Positions 15,407-23,232 of a DNA stretch of 48,006 nucleotides are shown piece by piece; within the stretch, counting starts at the first letter, position 1, and every line of letters starts with the position of its first letter. The stretch is from contig PWLR01000091.1 in NCBI GenBank assembly GCA_003558435.1, forward strand, positions 1-48,006. The letters run 5' to 3'. The DNA comes from Nitriliruptoraceae bacterium (GTDB lineage Bacteria; Actinomycetota; Nitriliruptoria; Nitriliruptorales; Nitriliruptoraceae). The notes beneath the pieces are model-generated. The model searched no databases and was not told the DNA's origin. It was given only the letters and a program-made list of their open reading frames with translations. A program made the translations under genes and the position numbers.

Positions 15407-17048
15407 GCGCGTCCCCGCTGTCGCGTTCGTGGATGGCGACGAGTAGTGGTCGCGCGGCGATGTGGAGCGGACGGATGGTGAGGTCCGCTCCGGCTCGTTC
15501 CAGTGCCTCGGACACGGCGAGATCCTCCGCAGCCACCGCGATCTTTCCGGTGTACCCGTGATGGTGGAGCGCGTTGATCAGCTGCAGGTTCGCTTCGCGC
15601 GTCCGTAGCGTGCTGATCACCCAACGGGTCGCCGCGAGCGGCAGTTGTTCGGGCAGGTCCGGGTCCTCCGCATCGCCGTAGATGACGGGGACGTCCCATT
15701 GTTCCGACTGCACGCTGCGTGGGTCGAAATCGACGCCCAGCACCTTGTCGCCGCGCTGACGGAGCTCGTCCAACACGGTCGCGCCGAACCGGCCGAGCCC
15801 GACCACCACGTACTCGGGTTCGGGCTTCTCGTCATCGAGGTCCAGGTTGGTCCCCGGCGTGCTCCGTTCGAACACGCGCAGCATCGGCTCGATCCGCTCG
15901 TAGATGCGGTCGGAGCCGTAGATCAGGTAGGTGGAGGCGCTGATGGTGATCAGGCCCACGGCCGTGACCAGGCCCACGACCTCGCCGCCGATCTGGCCCT
16001 GTGCGACGCCGAGCGCGACCAGGATGAGGGAGAACTCACTGATCTGGGCGACGGTCAGCCCGGCCTTGAACGAGACACGTTTCCGGTACCCCATCGTGCC
16101 CATGATGATCATCACGATGATCGGGTTCCCGATCAGCACGAACAACGAGAACACGACCGCGGCGCCGAGCTGATCGAGCGCGGTGCCGAGCTCGAACTGG
16201 GTGCCGAGCTCGATGAAGAAGAAGACCAGCAGGAAGTCCCGCAACGTGGTCAGCCGTCCACTGATCGCTTCGCGGTAGGGGGTCGAGGCGAGCGACATCC
16301 CGGCCAGGAACGCCCCCACCTCCTCGCTGAACCCCAGCAGGATCGAGATCGCCGCCAGGGCAACGGCCCAGGTCACCGAGGCGAGTACCAGCAGTTCGGA
16401 CGAACGGGCCAGGAGGTGGGTGACGGTCGGCGCGATGTACTTGCCGACCAGCGCCACGGCGACCAGCAACAGCGTTCCGCGGATGATCACGCCGACGAAC
16501 TCGCCCAGCAGGTCGTCGGCTTCCGCGCTGCCGGTCGCGGTGATGGCGATCATGGCGAGCACCACGCAGATGTCCTGCACGATCAGGAACCCCAACGCGA
16601 TCCGGCCGTGGAGGTCCTCCAGTTCCCGCTTGTCGGTCAGCAGCTTGACGATGATGATCGTCGAGGAGAACGTCAGCGCCACGGCGATGTAGACGGCCGG
16701 CACCGTGTCGAACCCGAGTGCCACCGCGATCGCGTAGCCGAACAACGACGTGAACAACACCTGGCCGAGCCCTGTCGCGAGCGCGACGGGACCGAGCTTG
16801 CTGACCAAGCGCACATCGAGTTTCAGGCCGACCACGAACAGCAGCAACGAGATGCCGATGGTCGCCAGCAGCTCGATCTCCGTGGTGGACTCGACCAGGC
16901 CCAGGACCTCCGGACCCACCGCGATCCCCGCGGCGAGGAGTCCGACGATCAACGGCTGGCGCAGGACGAGCGCGAGTGCCCCGGCCGCGACGCACACGGC
17001 CAACACCCCTGCCACCTGCTCGAAGATCCCGAACTCCACCAGCGTCAC
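15396..17048 (-). CDS. KefB/RosB-type CPA2 cation:proton antiporter with TrkA-N domain
   Basis: A protein of about 550 residues. The first 390 form the CPA2 membrane domain with about 12 hydrophobic segments, beginning VAGVLAVCVAAGALALVLRQ and including the family stretch ALTFSSTIIIVKLLTDK. The C-terminal RCK/TrkA-N domain has the Rossmann start YVVVGLGRFGATVLDELRQRG and VLGVDFD, which binds NAD(H) and gates transport. It should exchange K+ or Na+ for H+. The start chosen is GTG 17048, directly before the first membrane helix. An ATG at 17165 would add 39 disordered residues. It is transcribed divergently from the NhaP2-type antiporter, so the two share a short control region. Confidence 0.85.
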   Translation of the reverse strand: MTLVEFGIFEQVAGVLAVCVAAGALALVLRQPLIVGLLAAGIAVGPEVLGLVESTTEIELLATIGISLLLFVVGLKLDVRLVSKLGPVALATGLGQVLFTSLFGYAIAVALGFDTVPAVYIAVALTFSSTIIIVKLLTDKRELEDLHGRIALGFLIVQDICVVLAMIAITATGSAEADDLLGEFVGVIIRGTLLLVAVALVGKYIAPTVTHLLARSSELLVLASVTWAVALAAISILLGFSEEVGAFLAGMSLASTPYREAISGRLTTLRDFLLVFFFIELGTQFELGTALDQLGAAVVFSLFVLIGNPIIVMIIMGTMGYRKRVSFKAGLTVAQISEFSLILVALGVAQGQIGGEVVGLVTAVGLITISASTYLIYGSDRIYERIEPMLRVFERSTPGTNLDLDDEKPEPEYVVVGLGRFGATVLDELRQRGDKVLGVDFDPRSVQSEQWDVPVIYGDAEDPDLPEQLPLAATRWVISTLRTREANLQLINALHHHGYTGKIAVAAEDLAVSEALERAGADLTIRPLHIAARPLLVAIHERDSGDALSD

Positions 17049-17213
17049 CCGACGTCTCGACTGGGGGGCACCGTAGCCGTCACGGTCCAGCCCTCGCCCA
17101 CCCACGGGCTGGCCCACGGGGTGGCCCGCAGCGGGCCGATCGGTGCTCTCCAGTCGGTCGACCATGGCGCTTCGTGAGGATGGCTACCGTCGACCGGCGG
17201 AAGGAGGCACGGT

Positions 17214-18680
17214 GTGTTGGTGATCGACGTCGCTCGATTGGAGACCTTGCTCGCCGTCGGTGGGCTGCTCCTGCTCGCGGGGGTCATGGCCAGCAAGCTC
17301 TCCAGCCGCCTCGGCGTTCCCGCGCTGCTGGCGTTCCTCGCGTTGGGCATGCTCATCGGGTCCGACGGCCCGGGCGGGATCGCGTTCGACGACCCGCTGG
17401 CGGCGCAAGGGGTGGGGATCGTCGCGTTGGCCTTCATCCTGTTCGCCGGTGGGCTGGACACACGGTGGGAGCAGGTACGGCCGGTCCTGCGGGGTGGGCT
17501 GTTGCTGTCGACGGTGGGTGTGGTGGTCACCGCGGTCGTGACGGGCCTCGCGGCGGGTCTGGTGTTGGGGGTACCGCTCGAACTCGGGCTGCTCGTGGGC
17601 GCCGCGGTGTCGTCCACGGATGCGGCAGCCGTCTTCTCCGTGCTGGGTTCACGTAGCGTGGGTCTGCGGCAGCATCTGCGGCCACTGCTGGAACTGGAGT
17701 CGGGCAGCAACGACCCGATGGCGATCCTGCTGACGGTCGGTCTCCTGGAATGGATCGTGCGCGGAGGCTTCGGAGCCGAGGATGCGATCCGTCTGCTCGT
17801 CCAGCAGTTGGCTCTCGGCATGGTCGGCGGGGCCCTGGTCGCGGCGCTACTGGCATGGGTGCTCGGCCGCGTGCGACTCGATCAGCAGGGCCTGTACCCG
17901 GTGGTCACGGTGGCGGGTGTCGTGCTGACCTATGCGACCGTGAGCGAACTCGGTGGGAGCGGCTTCCTGGCGGTCTACATCGTCGGGCTCATCCTCGGTC
18001 AGGCCGACCTGCCACACCGCCGTCGGCTGATGGATTTCCACGACGCCGTGGCCTGGTTGATGCAGATCGTGCTGTTCCTGGTGCTCGGGATGCTCGTGTT
18101 CCCGTCCCAGCTGCCGGCCGTGGCAGTGCCTGCCGTCGCGATCCTCGTGGTGCTCACCTTCGTGGCTCGACCACTGGCGGTGGCGATCTGCCTGCCTTTC
18201 GGCTGGTCGTTGCGGGAGCGGGCACTGGTCTCCTGGGTGGGACTGCGCGGGGCGGCGCCGATCCTGTTGGCCACCTTCCCGTTGGTGGCAGGGATCGACG
18301 TCGCCGGCACGGTGTTCGACGTGGTGTTCTTCGTCGTGTTCCTGTCGGTGCTGCTGCAGGGCACGTCGATCCCGGCGGTCGCCAGGAGGTTGGGCGTCGA
18401 TGCGCCACTCGGCCCGCCCCGTCCCCTGGCCGTCGAAGGTGTTCAGCGGGGTTCGGCGGCCCTCGACCTGGCGGAGGTCGAGGTCGTCGGGGGTTCGACC
18501 GCCGACGGTCTGCGCATCATCGACCTCGAGCTCCCCGATCGGGTGCTGGTGGTCCTGCTGCGACGCGGTGACGACCACGTGATCCCGCAGGGCAGCACGA
18601 CCGTCGAGGCAGGTGACGCGCTCGTGCTGGTGGGACCGGCCGACGACCTCGCCGAGGTCCGCACTCGGTTCGGTGGTTGA
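17214..18680 (+). CDS. NhaP2/CvrA-type K+/H+ antiporter with C-terminal TrkA-C domain
   Basis: A 488-residue CPA1 antiporter. The membrane domain has about 12 segments and the conserved SSTDAAAVFS and LELESGSNDPMAILL motifs, the latter with the Asp pair needed for cation exchange. The last 90 residues are a TrkA-C/RCK_C domain (DLAEVEVVGGSTADGLRI to ALVLVGPADDLAEV), typical of bacterial K+/H+ antiporters such as YcgO/CvrA. The start GTG 17214 has AAGGAGG at 17201-17207. Together with the divergent CPA2 antiporter and the K+-dependent-type pyrophosphatase downstream, it forms an ion-homeostasis cluster. Confidence 0.87.
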   Translation: MLVIDVARLETLLAVGGLLLLAGVMASKLSSRLGVPALLAFLALGMLIGSDGPGGIAFDDPLAAQGVGIVALAFILFAGGLDTRWEQVRPVLRGGLLLSTVGVVVTAVVTGLAAGLVLGVPLELGLLVGAAVSSTDAAAVFSVLGSRSVGLRQHLRPLLELESGSNDPMAILLTVGLLEWIVRGGFGAEDAIRLLVQQLALGMVGGALVAALLAWVLGRVRLDQQGLYPVVTVAGVVLTYATVSELGGSGFLAVYIVGLILGQADLPHRRRLMDFHDAVAWLMQIVLFLVLGMLVFPSQLPAVAVPAVAILVVLTFVARPLAVAICLPFGWSLRERALVSWVGLRGAAPILLATFPLVAGIDVAGTVFDVVFFVVFLSVLLQGTSIPAVARRLGVDAPLGPPRPLAVEGVQRGSAALDLAEVEVVGGSTADGLRIIDLELPDRVLVVLLRRGDDHVIPQGSTTVEAGDALVLVGPADDLAEVRTRFGG

Positions 18681-18794
18681 GTCCCGGCTCACCTGAGGCC
18701 TTCGGGGCGGAGCGTCAGCACCGGCACGGGTGCTTCGGGTACCACCTCGACCGTCAACACCGCTCCGGCGGCTCCGGCGACCCCGGACGCACGA

Positions 18795-18819
18795 AGGCCC
18801 ACCCGCTGTGGGTGGGCCT
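18795..18819. terminator. Bidirectional hairpin terminator between antiporter and hppA
   Basis: AGGCCCACCC (18795-18804) and GGGTGGGCCT (18810-18819) form a perfect 10-base stem with a GCTGT loop. It lies between the converging stops of the K+/H+ antiporter (18680) and hppA (18858). There is no T-tract on either side, as is usual for actinobacterial terminators. Confidence 0.75.
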
Positions 18820-18857
18820 CCGAGAGCCTGCGGCTCGGTCGGTCGAGCGGGATCAGC

Positions 18858-20960
18858 TCAGAGGAACACCGGGGCGAACACCAGGGCCACGATGGTCATG
18901 ACCTTGATGAGGATGTTCATCGCCGGACCGGAGGTGTCCTTGAACGGGTCACCCACGGTGTCGCCGGTCACGGCCGCCTTGTGGGCGGGTGAGCCCTTGC
19001 CGCCGTGGTTGCCGGCCTCGATGTACTTCTTCGCGTTGTCCCACGCACCACCGGCGTTGGACATGAAGATCGCGAGCAGGAACCCGGTCACGAGCGCACC
19101 GGCGAGCAGACCACCGAGCGCCTCGGCCGAGATCAGCAGCCCGACGGCCAGTGGCAGGACCACGGCGAGCGACCCGGGCAGGATCATCTCGCGCAAGGAG
19201 GCCTTGGTCGAGATGTCGACGCACTTGGCGTACTCGGCCTTGACGCCTTCCTTGCCCTCGCGCAGCCCCGGGATCTCCGCGAACTGGCGCCGCACCTCGA
19301 CGATCATCTCCTGGGCAGCGCGCCCGACCGACTTCATCGTCAGGGCCGCGAACGCGAAGGTCACCACACCACCGAGGAACAACCCGATGATCACGTCGAC
19401 GGCGGTGAGGTCGATGACCTCGATGCCGACGGCGGCGGTGAACGCGCGGAACAGCGCGAGGGCGGTCAGTGCGGCCGAGCCGATGGCGAAGCCCTTGGCG
19501 ACCGCGGCGGTGGTGTTGCCGAGCGCGTCCAGGGAGTCGGTGATCTCGCGGACCTCCGGGGGCATGTGCGCCATCTCGGCGATACCACCGGCGTTGTCGG
19601 AGATCGGCCCGTAGGCGTCGACGGCGACCACGGCACCCGTGGTGGCGAGCATGCCGATGGCAGCGAGCGCAGCGGCGTAGAGCCCACCGTCGATGCCCAT
19701 GCCCGGCATGGCGAGCAGACCGAACCAGTAGGACCCGCCGATGGCGCCGGCGATCAGCGCGACGGAGGCCACGGTGGAGATCATGCCTTCGGCGATGCCC
19801 GCGATGATGACGGTCGCATCACCGGTCTCGGCCTGCTTCGCGAGGTTCTTCACCGGCGGGTAGTGGTCCGAGGTGTAGTACTCGGAGGCGAACCCGATGG
19901 CGTAGCCGGCGATCAGTCCGAGCACGATCGGCATCCCGAGCCACAGCGGGTTCTCGACCTCGGGGACGTCGGCGAAGATCCACAGCGCCCCGAGCACCGA
20001 CACGACCGCGGTGACGACCATCGCGACGTTGGTACCGAAGTGCAGCTGCGACGACAGCGACTTGCCCTTGCGGCCGCGGACCAGGAACGCGCCACCGATG
20101 GAGGCGAACATCCCGAGCGCGCCCACGAGCAGCGGGTACAGGAAGGCGCTCTCCTGCAGGGCGTCGAAGGTCTCGGCGACGACCGCGGTGTCGGCGTCGA
20201 TGCCACCGAACAACAGGGCGGCCAGCACCATCGGCGCGACGATCGAACCGGCGTAGGACTCGAACAGGTCGGCGCCCATGCCGGCGACGTCACCGACGTT
20301 GTCGCCGACGTTGTCGGCGATGGTGGCCGGGTTGCGCGGGTCGTCCTCGGGGATCCCCGCCTCGACCTTGCCGACCAGGTCGGCGCCGACGTCGGCGGCC
20401 TTGGTGTAGATACCCCCACCGATACGGGCGAACAGCGCGATCGAGGAGCCACCCAGACCGAAGGCGGCCACGACCTGGAAGGCGTCGTCGACCCGCAGGA
20501 TCTGGACGAACAGCAGGTAGGCCAGCGAGATGCCGAGCAGGCCCATCCCCGCCACGGTGAAGCCCATCACGGCGCCGCCGCGGTAGGCCAGCGGCAGGGC
20601 CTTGCCGGCGCCGCCGCGGGCGGCCTCCGCGGTCCGGACGTTGGCAGCCGTCGCGATGCGCATGCCGACGAAGCCGGCGATGCCCGAGAACACGGCGCCC
20701 ATCAGGTAGGCCATCGAGCCGAAGGGCCGCATGTCCGGAAGCACGACGAAGATCACCACCGTGAGGATGGCGACGAAGATGCCGATGGCCCGGTACTCGC
20801 GACGCAGGAACGCCATCGCGCCCTCGCGGATCGCGAGGGCGATCTCCTGCATGACCTCGTTGCCCTCGGGGGCGGCGTTCACCACCTTCGAGAAGTAGGC
20901 CGCCAGGACGAGGCCGGCGATGGCCGCGACGATGGCGAGGTAGGGGATCAGTTCGAACAC
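18858..20960 (-). CDS. hppA: Membrane-bound ion-pumping pyrophosphatase, K+-dependent type
   Basis: A 700-residue integral pyrophosphatase with about 16 membrane segments that couples PPi hydrolysis to H+ or Na+ pumping. Catalytic Asp-rich motifs are present: [40 protein letters not shown] and [16 protein letters not shown], with [14 protein letters not shown] near the C-terminus. At the diagnostic position, [11 protein letters not shown], residue 485 is Ala. K+-independent H+-pumps such as those usual in Streptomyces have Lys there, so this enzyme belongs to the K+-dependent group. The Glu in DLFESY is in the position shared by Na+-pumps and some H+-pumps, so the pumped ion remains open. The start is GTG 20960 with GGAAAGG upstream. 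Confidence 0.94.
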   Translation of the reverse strand: MFELIPYLAIVAAIAGLVLAAYFSKVVNAAPEGNEVMQEIALAIREGAMAFLRREYRAIGIFVAILTVVIFVVLPDMRPFGSMAYLMGAVFSGIAGFVGMRIATAANVRTAEAARGGAGKALPLAYRGGAVMGFTVAGMGLLGISLAYLLFVQILRVDDAFQVVAAFGLGGSSIALFARIGGGIYTKAADVGADLVGKVEAGIPEDDPRNPATIADNVGDNVGDVAGMGADLFESYAGSIVAPMVLAALLFGGIDADTAVVAETFDALQESAFLYPLLVGALGMFASIGGAFLVRGRKGKSLSSQLHFGTNVAMVVTAVVSVLGALWIFADVPEVENPLWLGMPIVLGLIAGYAIGFASEYYTSDHYPPVKNLAKQAETGDATVIIAGIAEGMISTVASVALIAGAIGGSYWFGLLAMPGMGIDGGLYAAALAAIGMLATTGAVVAVDAYGPISDNAGGIAEMAHMPPEVREITDSLDALGNTTAAVAKGFAIGSAALTALALFRAFTAAVGIEVIDLTAVDVIIGLFLGGVVTFAFAALTMKSVGRAAQEMIVEVRRQFAEIPGLREGKEGVKAEYAKCVDISTKASLREMILPGSLAVVLPLAVGLLISAEALGGLLAGALVTGFLLAIFMSNAGGAWDNAKKYIEAGNHGGKGSPAHKAAVTGDTVGDPFKDTSGPAMNILIKVMTIVALVFAPVFL

Positions 20961-21263
20961 GTGGCTCTACCTTTCCGTCCGGCCCGCGAACGCCTCGGGT
21001 CGCCGTTGGATGGCGAGGGTGAGGGCCGGGGGCCTGCCGGCAGAGCCGGCGAGGTGGGTGGGGTCGGGTGCAGGTCGTCAGTCTGTTCGTCACGCGCCAT
21101 CGCCGGCGAGCTCGACCGAGGTCGAGCCCGAGGCCGCCTTCCCCCGGCACGCGAGACGGCGAGTCGGATCGGACCCGGCTCGCCTTCTCGCGGGAACCCT
21201 AGCGCCTGGCCCCCCTGGGGAACCCATAGGGCTCCCCAGGGGGGCGGACGCTCGTGGCGGGGC
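20961..21263 (-). other. Upstream region of hppA
   Basis: 303 bases on the minus strand between the gene at 21264-21716 and hppA. It contains the very stable hairpin at 21209-21245, and near 21045 a small hairpin built from two GCCGGC copies that would lie in the hppA leader. No coding sequence is convincing. The hppA promoter must be here, but I could not fix its -35/-10. Confidence 0.5.
21209..21245. terminator. Long perfect hairpin downstream of the 150-residue hypothetical gene
   Basis: GCCCCCCTGGGGA (21209-21221) pairs with TCCCCAGGGGGGC (21233-21245) over 13 bases. After one mismatch, CCC and GGG pair around an ATA loop. It starts 19 bases past the stop codon of the minus-strand gene at 21264, and 249 bases before hppA. 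That fits a terminator insulating hppA from upstream transcription. Confidence 0.7.
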
Positions 21264-21716
21264 TCAGTGGCTCCGGCGCGTGGACATCGCCCGGAGGGGC
21301 CCGTCGCTGGGGACCGCCACGAACTCCGGCAACGGTCGACGCTCCACGCCGAGCTCGTTCAGGGCCGCACGGATCAGGCGCAGGGCGCCGTCGTTGCCGC
21401 CGACGGTGTCGTTGTACATCGCCAGCGCCAGACGCGGCCGCACCGCGGCGATCATGCGGAAGGGCTGGGGTAGGCGCGCCGCGAGCTGCACCGTGACCTG
21501 CTCGGCGACCTCCGGCATCGTCCACTGACTGGCCTCGTCGATCCCGCCGATCAGGCAGTTGCCACCCTTGGGCAGGAACCGGGCACCGCTGGCCCACAGG
21601 CCGGAAGCGAATCGCTGCTCCATACGAGCCAGCACGCCGACGACCTGGCGGGCCTGGTCGGCTTGCTGGAGGGGGGAGAGTCGGGTCGGTGACGTGGCGG
21701 TCGACGCGCTATCCAT
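21264..21716 (-). CDS. Hypothetical protein, possibly DUF6197-like
   Basis: A 150-residue soluble protein I do not firmly recognise. An amphipathic N-terminal helix (QARQVVGVLARMEQRF) is followed by GGNCLIGGIDEASQWT and, near the C-terminus, LALAMYNDTVGGNDGALRLI. The 'C-L-x-G' element and the 'N-D ... G' element followed by a helix recall DUF6197 proteins, but the match is weak and made by eye. There is no signal peptide or membrane segment. The ATG start is supported by GAGGAG eight bases upstream. It is divergent from the EamA transporter and is followed by a strong hairpin, so it is probably a single-gene transcript. Confidence 0.6.
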   Translation of the reverse strand: MDSASTATSPTRLSPLQQADQARQVVGVLARMEQRFASGLWASGARFLPKGGNCLIGGIDEASQWTMPEVAEQVTVQLAARLPQPFRMIAAVRPRLALAMYNDTVGGNDGALRLIRAALNELGVERRPLPEFVAVPSDGPLRAMSTRRSH

Positions 21717-22027
21717 ACGGGCTGCTCCTCGGTCTCGCGGCCGGAGCGCGAGAGAGTCCCGGCGCTGGCCGCCACCTGATGTCCGGGCCCCGTGATGGGG
21801 ACCGTCCTCGGTCGGCTACAGACACCGAAGTAGCAGCCGGTGGCCTGGCTCGAAGCGGCATCCGTACCTGGGGTGGTCACCTCCTCGCAGGCCGCGCAGA
21901 TCGATCGCTGTGCGTGGAGATGCCGTTGCCGTAGCGTGAGGTATCGACGGCCCGGTCGGGGTCGTGGTCCGAAGCTCGGGACGCTCGGTGGTTACCGTCG
22001 CCGGCTCATCCATCGCGAAGGGAACCC
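21717..22027. other. Divergent intergenic region
   Basis: 311 bases between the minus-strand hypothetical gene and the plus-strand EamA transporter. It should contain both promoters. Apart from the GAAGGG ribosome site just before 22028, I see no clear promoter hexamers, operator palindrome, RNA or small gene. Confidence 0.5.
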
Positions 22028-23011
22028 ATGTCGTCGTGCGGCCCGGCACGGCCCCGACGAGGCCTCACGTCGCTGGGGCGACGGATGCCGATGGCGCCGA
22101 TCGGCGTCGGGGTCGTGCTCTACAGCGTCGGACCCGTGTTCGTGCAGGCCTCCGACGCCTCCGGCCCGGTGTTCTCGTTCTGGCGGCTGTGGTTCGGCGT
22201 GCTGGTGCTGGGCATCGCGGCCCTGGCGCACGGAGCGGTCACGCACCAGTGGCCCCGGCTGCGCGCGTTGGGCTGGGCGGTCGGCGCGGGGGTGGCGTTC
22301 GGGATCCACCAACTCCTGCTGTTCACGGCCATCAAGGCCACCACCGTCGCCGACGTCACCTTGTTGAGTGCTCTGGGTCCGCTGGTGACCGCGCTGCTCG
22401 CGTTGCCCTTCTTCGGCGAGCGGCCCGGCACGGCGTTCCGCGTCTGGTCGGCCGTGGCCATGTGCGGCGCGGCGGTCGTCGCGGTCGGTGGGGGGAGCGG
22501 GCCCGAGGGCGATCCGTGGGGGATGGCGCTCGCGCTCGGCAACGTGGTGTTCTTCGCGGTGTTCTTCCTGATGTCGAAGGGGAGCCGGGGCCGGCTGGCG
22601 TTGCTGCCCTTCCTCTTCGGGGTGATGACGGTGGCGGCCATCACGGTCAGCGGTTACGTGCTGGTCGCCGACGAGTCCGTCGGTGCCGTGACGTCCACCG
22701 ATCTGTCGTACGCCGCGATCGTCGCCGTGGCGCCCGGCTTCCTCGGGCACGTGGTCATGACGTGGCCGCTGGGGTGGGTGCCGGCGAACGTGCCCCCCGT
22801 CATGCGGCTCGGGGTGCCGGTGCTCGCCTCGATCTGGGCGTGGTGGTTCCTCGGCGAGACGATCGCGCTGACGCATGTGGGTGGAGGGTTGCTGACCCTG
22901 CTCGGGGTGGGAGGCGCGGTGCTCTCGCCCGCGGGACGACGATTCGTCAACGGGGAGCGCTCCAGGCACCCGGCCCCGCCCGGATCGACCCCGGCCGACC
23001 CGGCCCGATGA
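22028..23011 (+). CDS. EamA/DMT-family transporter
   Basis: A 327-residue integral membrane protein with about ten hydrophobic segments in two EamA repeats. Repeat one begins IGVGVVLYSVGPVFVQ and ends near PLVTALLALPFFGERPG. Repeat two begins PWGMALALGNVVFFAVFFLM and ends with RLGVPVLASIWAWWFLGETI. The 'P-hydrophobic-GE' motif near the end of each repeat (FFGER, FLGET) is characteristic of drug/metabolite transporters. The exported or imported compound cannot be told. The ATG start has GAAGGG just upstream. The C-terminus is a Pro/Arg-rich tail, and a hairpin follows at 23064. Confidence 0.86.
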   Translation: MSSCGPARPRRGLTSLGRRMPMAPIGVGVVLYSVGPVFVQASDASGPVFSFWRLWFGVLVLGIAALAHGAVTHQWPRLRALGWAVGAGVAFGIHQLLLFTAIKATTVADVTLLSALGPLVTALLALPFFGERPGTAFRVWSAVAMCGAAVVAVGGGSGPEGDPWGMALALGNVVFFAVFFLMSKGSRGRLALLPFLFGVMTVAAITVSGYVLVADESVGAVTSTDLSYAAIVAVAPGFLGHVVMTWPLGWVPANVPPVMRLGVPVLASIWAWWFLGETIALTHVGGGLLTLLGVGGAVLSPAGRRFVNGERSRHPAPPGSTPADPAR

Positions 23012-23063
23012 CCCAGGTGCGCGTTCATCGCACGCGCTGTCGAGGGTGATCGGGCCGGTGCCG

Positions 23064-23087
23064 CGGGGTCCCCCTACGGGGACCCCG
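23064..23087 (+). terminator. Hairpin terminator after the EamA transporter
   Basis: CGGGGTCCCC (23064-23073) pairs perfectly with GGGGACCCCG (23078-23087) around a CTAC loop. It starts 53 bases after the transporter stop codon and precedes the putative topA promoter, so it should separate the two transcripts. Confidence 0.7.
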
Positions 23088-23146
23088 GTTCGAGTGCGGG
23101 AGGCCCTGGGACGGCGCGTAGGTGGGTCGTTGGTGGGCTCGCCTGT

Positions 23147-23175
23147 TTGACACGGTGCTCGGCACGGTTCACCTT
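23147..23175 (+). promoter_or_regulatory. Candidate topA promoter
   Basis: A perfect -35 hexamer TTGACA lies at 23147-23152. Seventeen bases later comes CACCTT (23170-23175), which keeps only the A at position 2 and the T at position 6 of the TAnnnT -10 pattern. The element sits 58 bases before the topA start codon and after the upstream terminator. The -35 is convincing; the -10 is poor. Confidence 0.4.
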
Positions 23176-23232
23176 CACGCCACCGAACCGCCCTCCGACG
23201 GTCCGGCACGTCCTGGAAGGAACGTCGTCCTC

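Noticed and set aside
15645-17177. 510-codon open frame on the plus strand
   Set aside because: It is antisense to the CPA2 antiporter. The Asp/His/Gln-rich translation is typical of a shadow of membrane-protein codons.
19005-21473. 822-codon open frame on the plus strand
   Set aside because: It is antisense to hppA and shows the same His/Asp/Gly-rich shadow composition.
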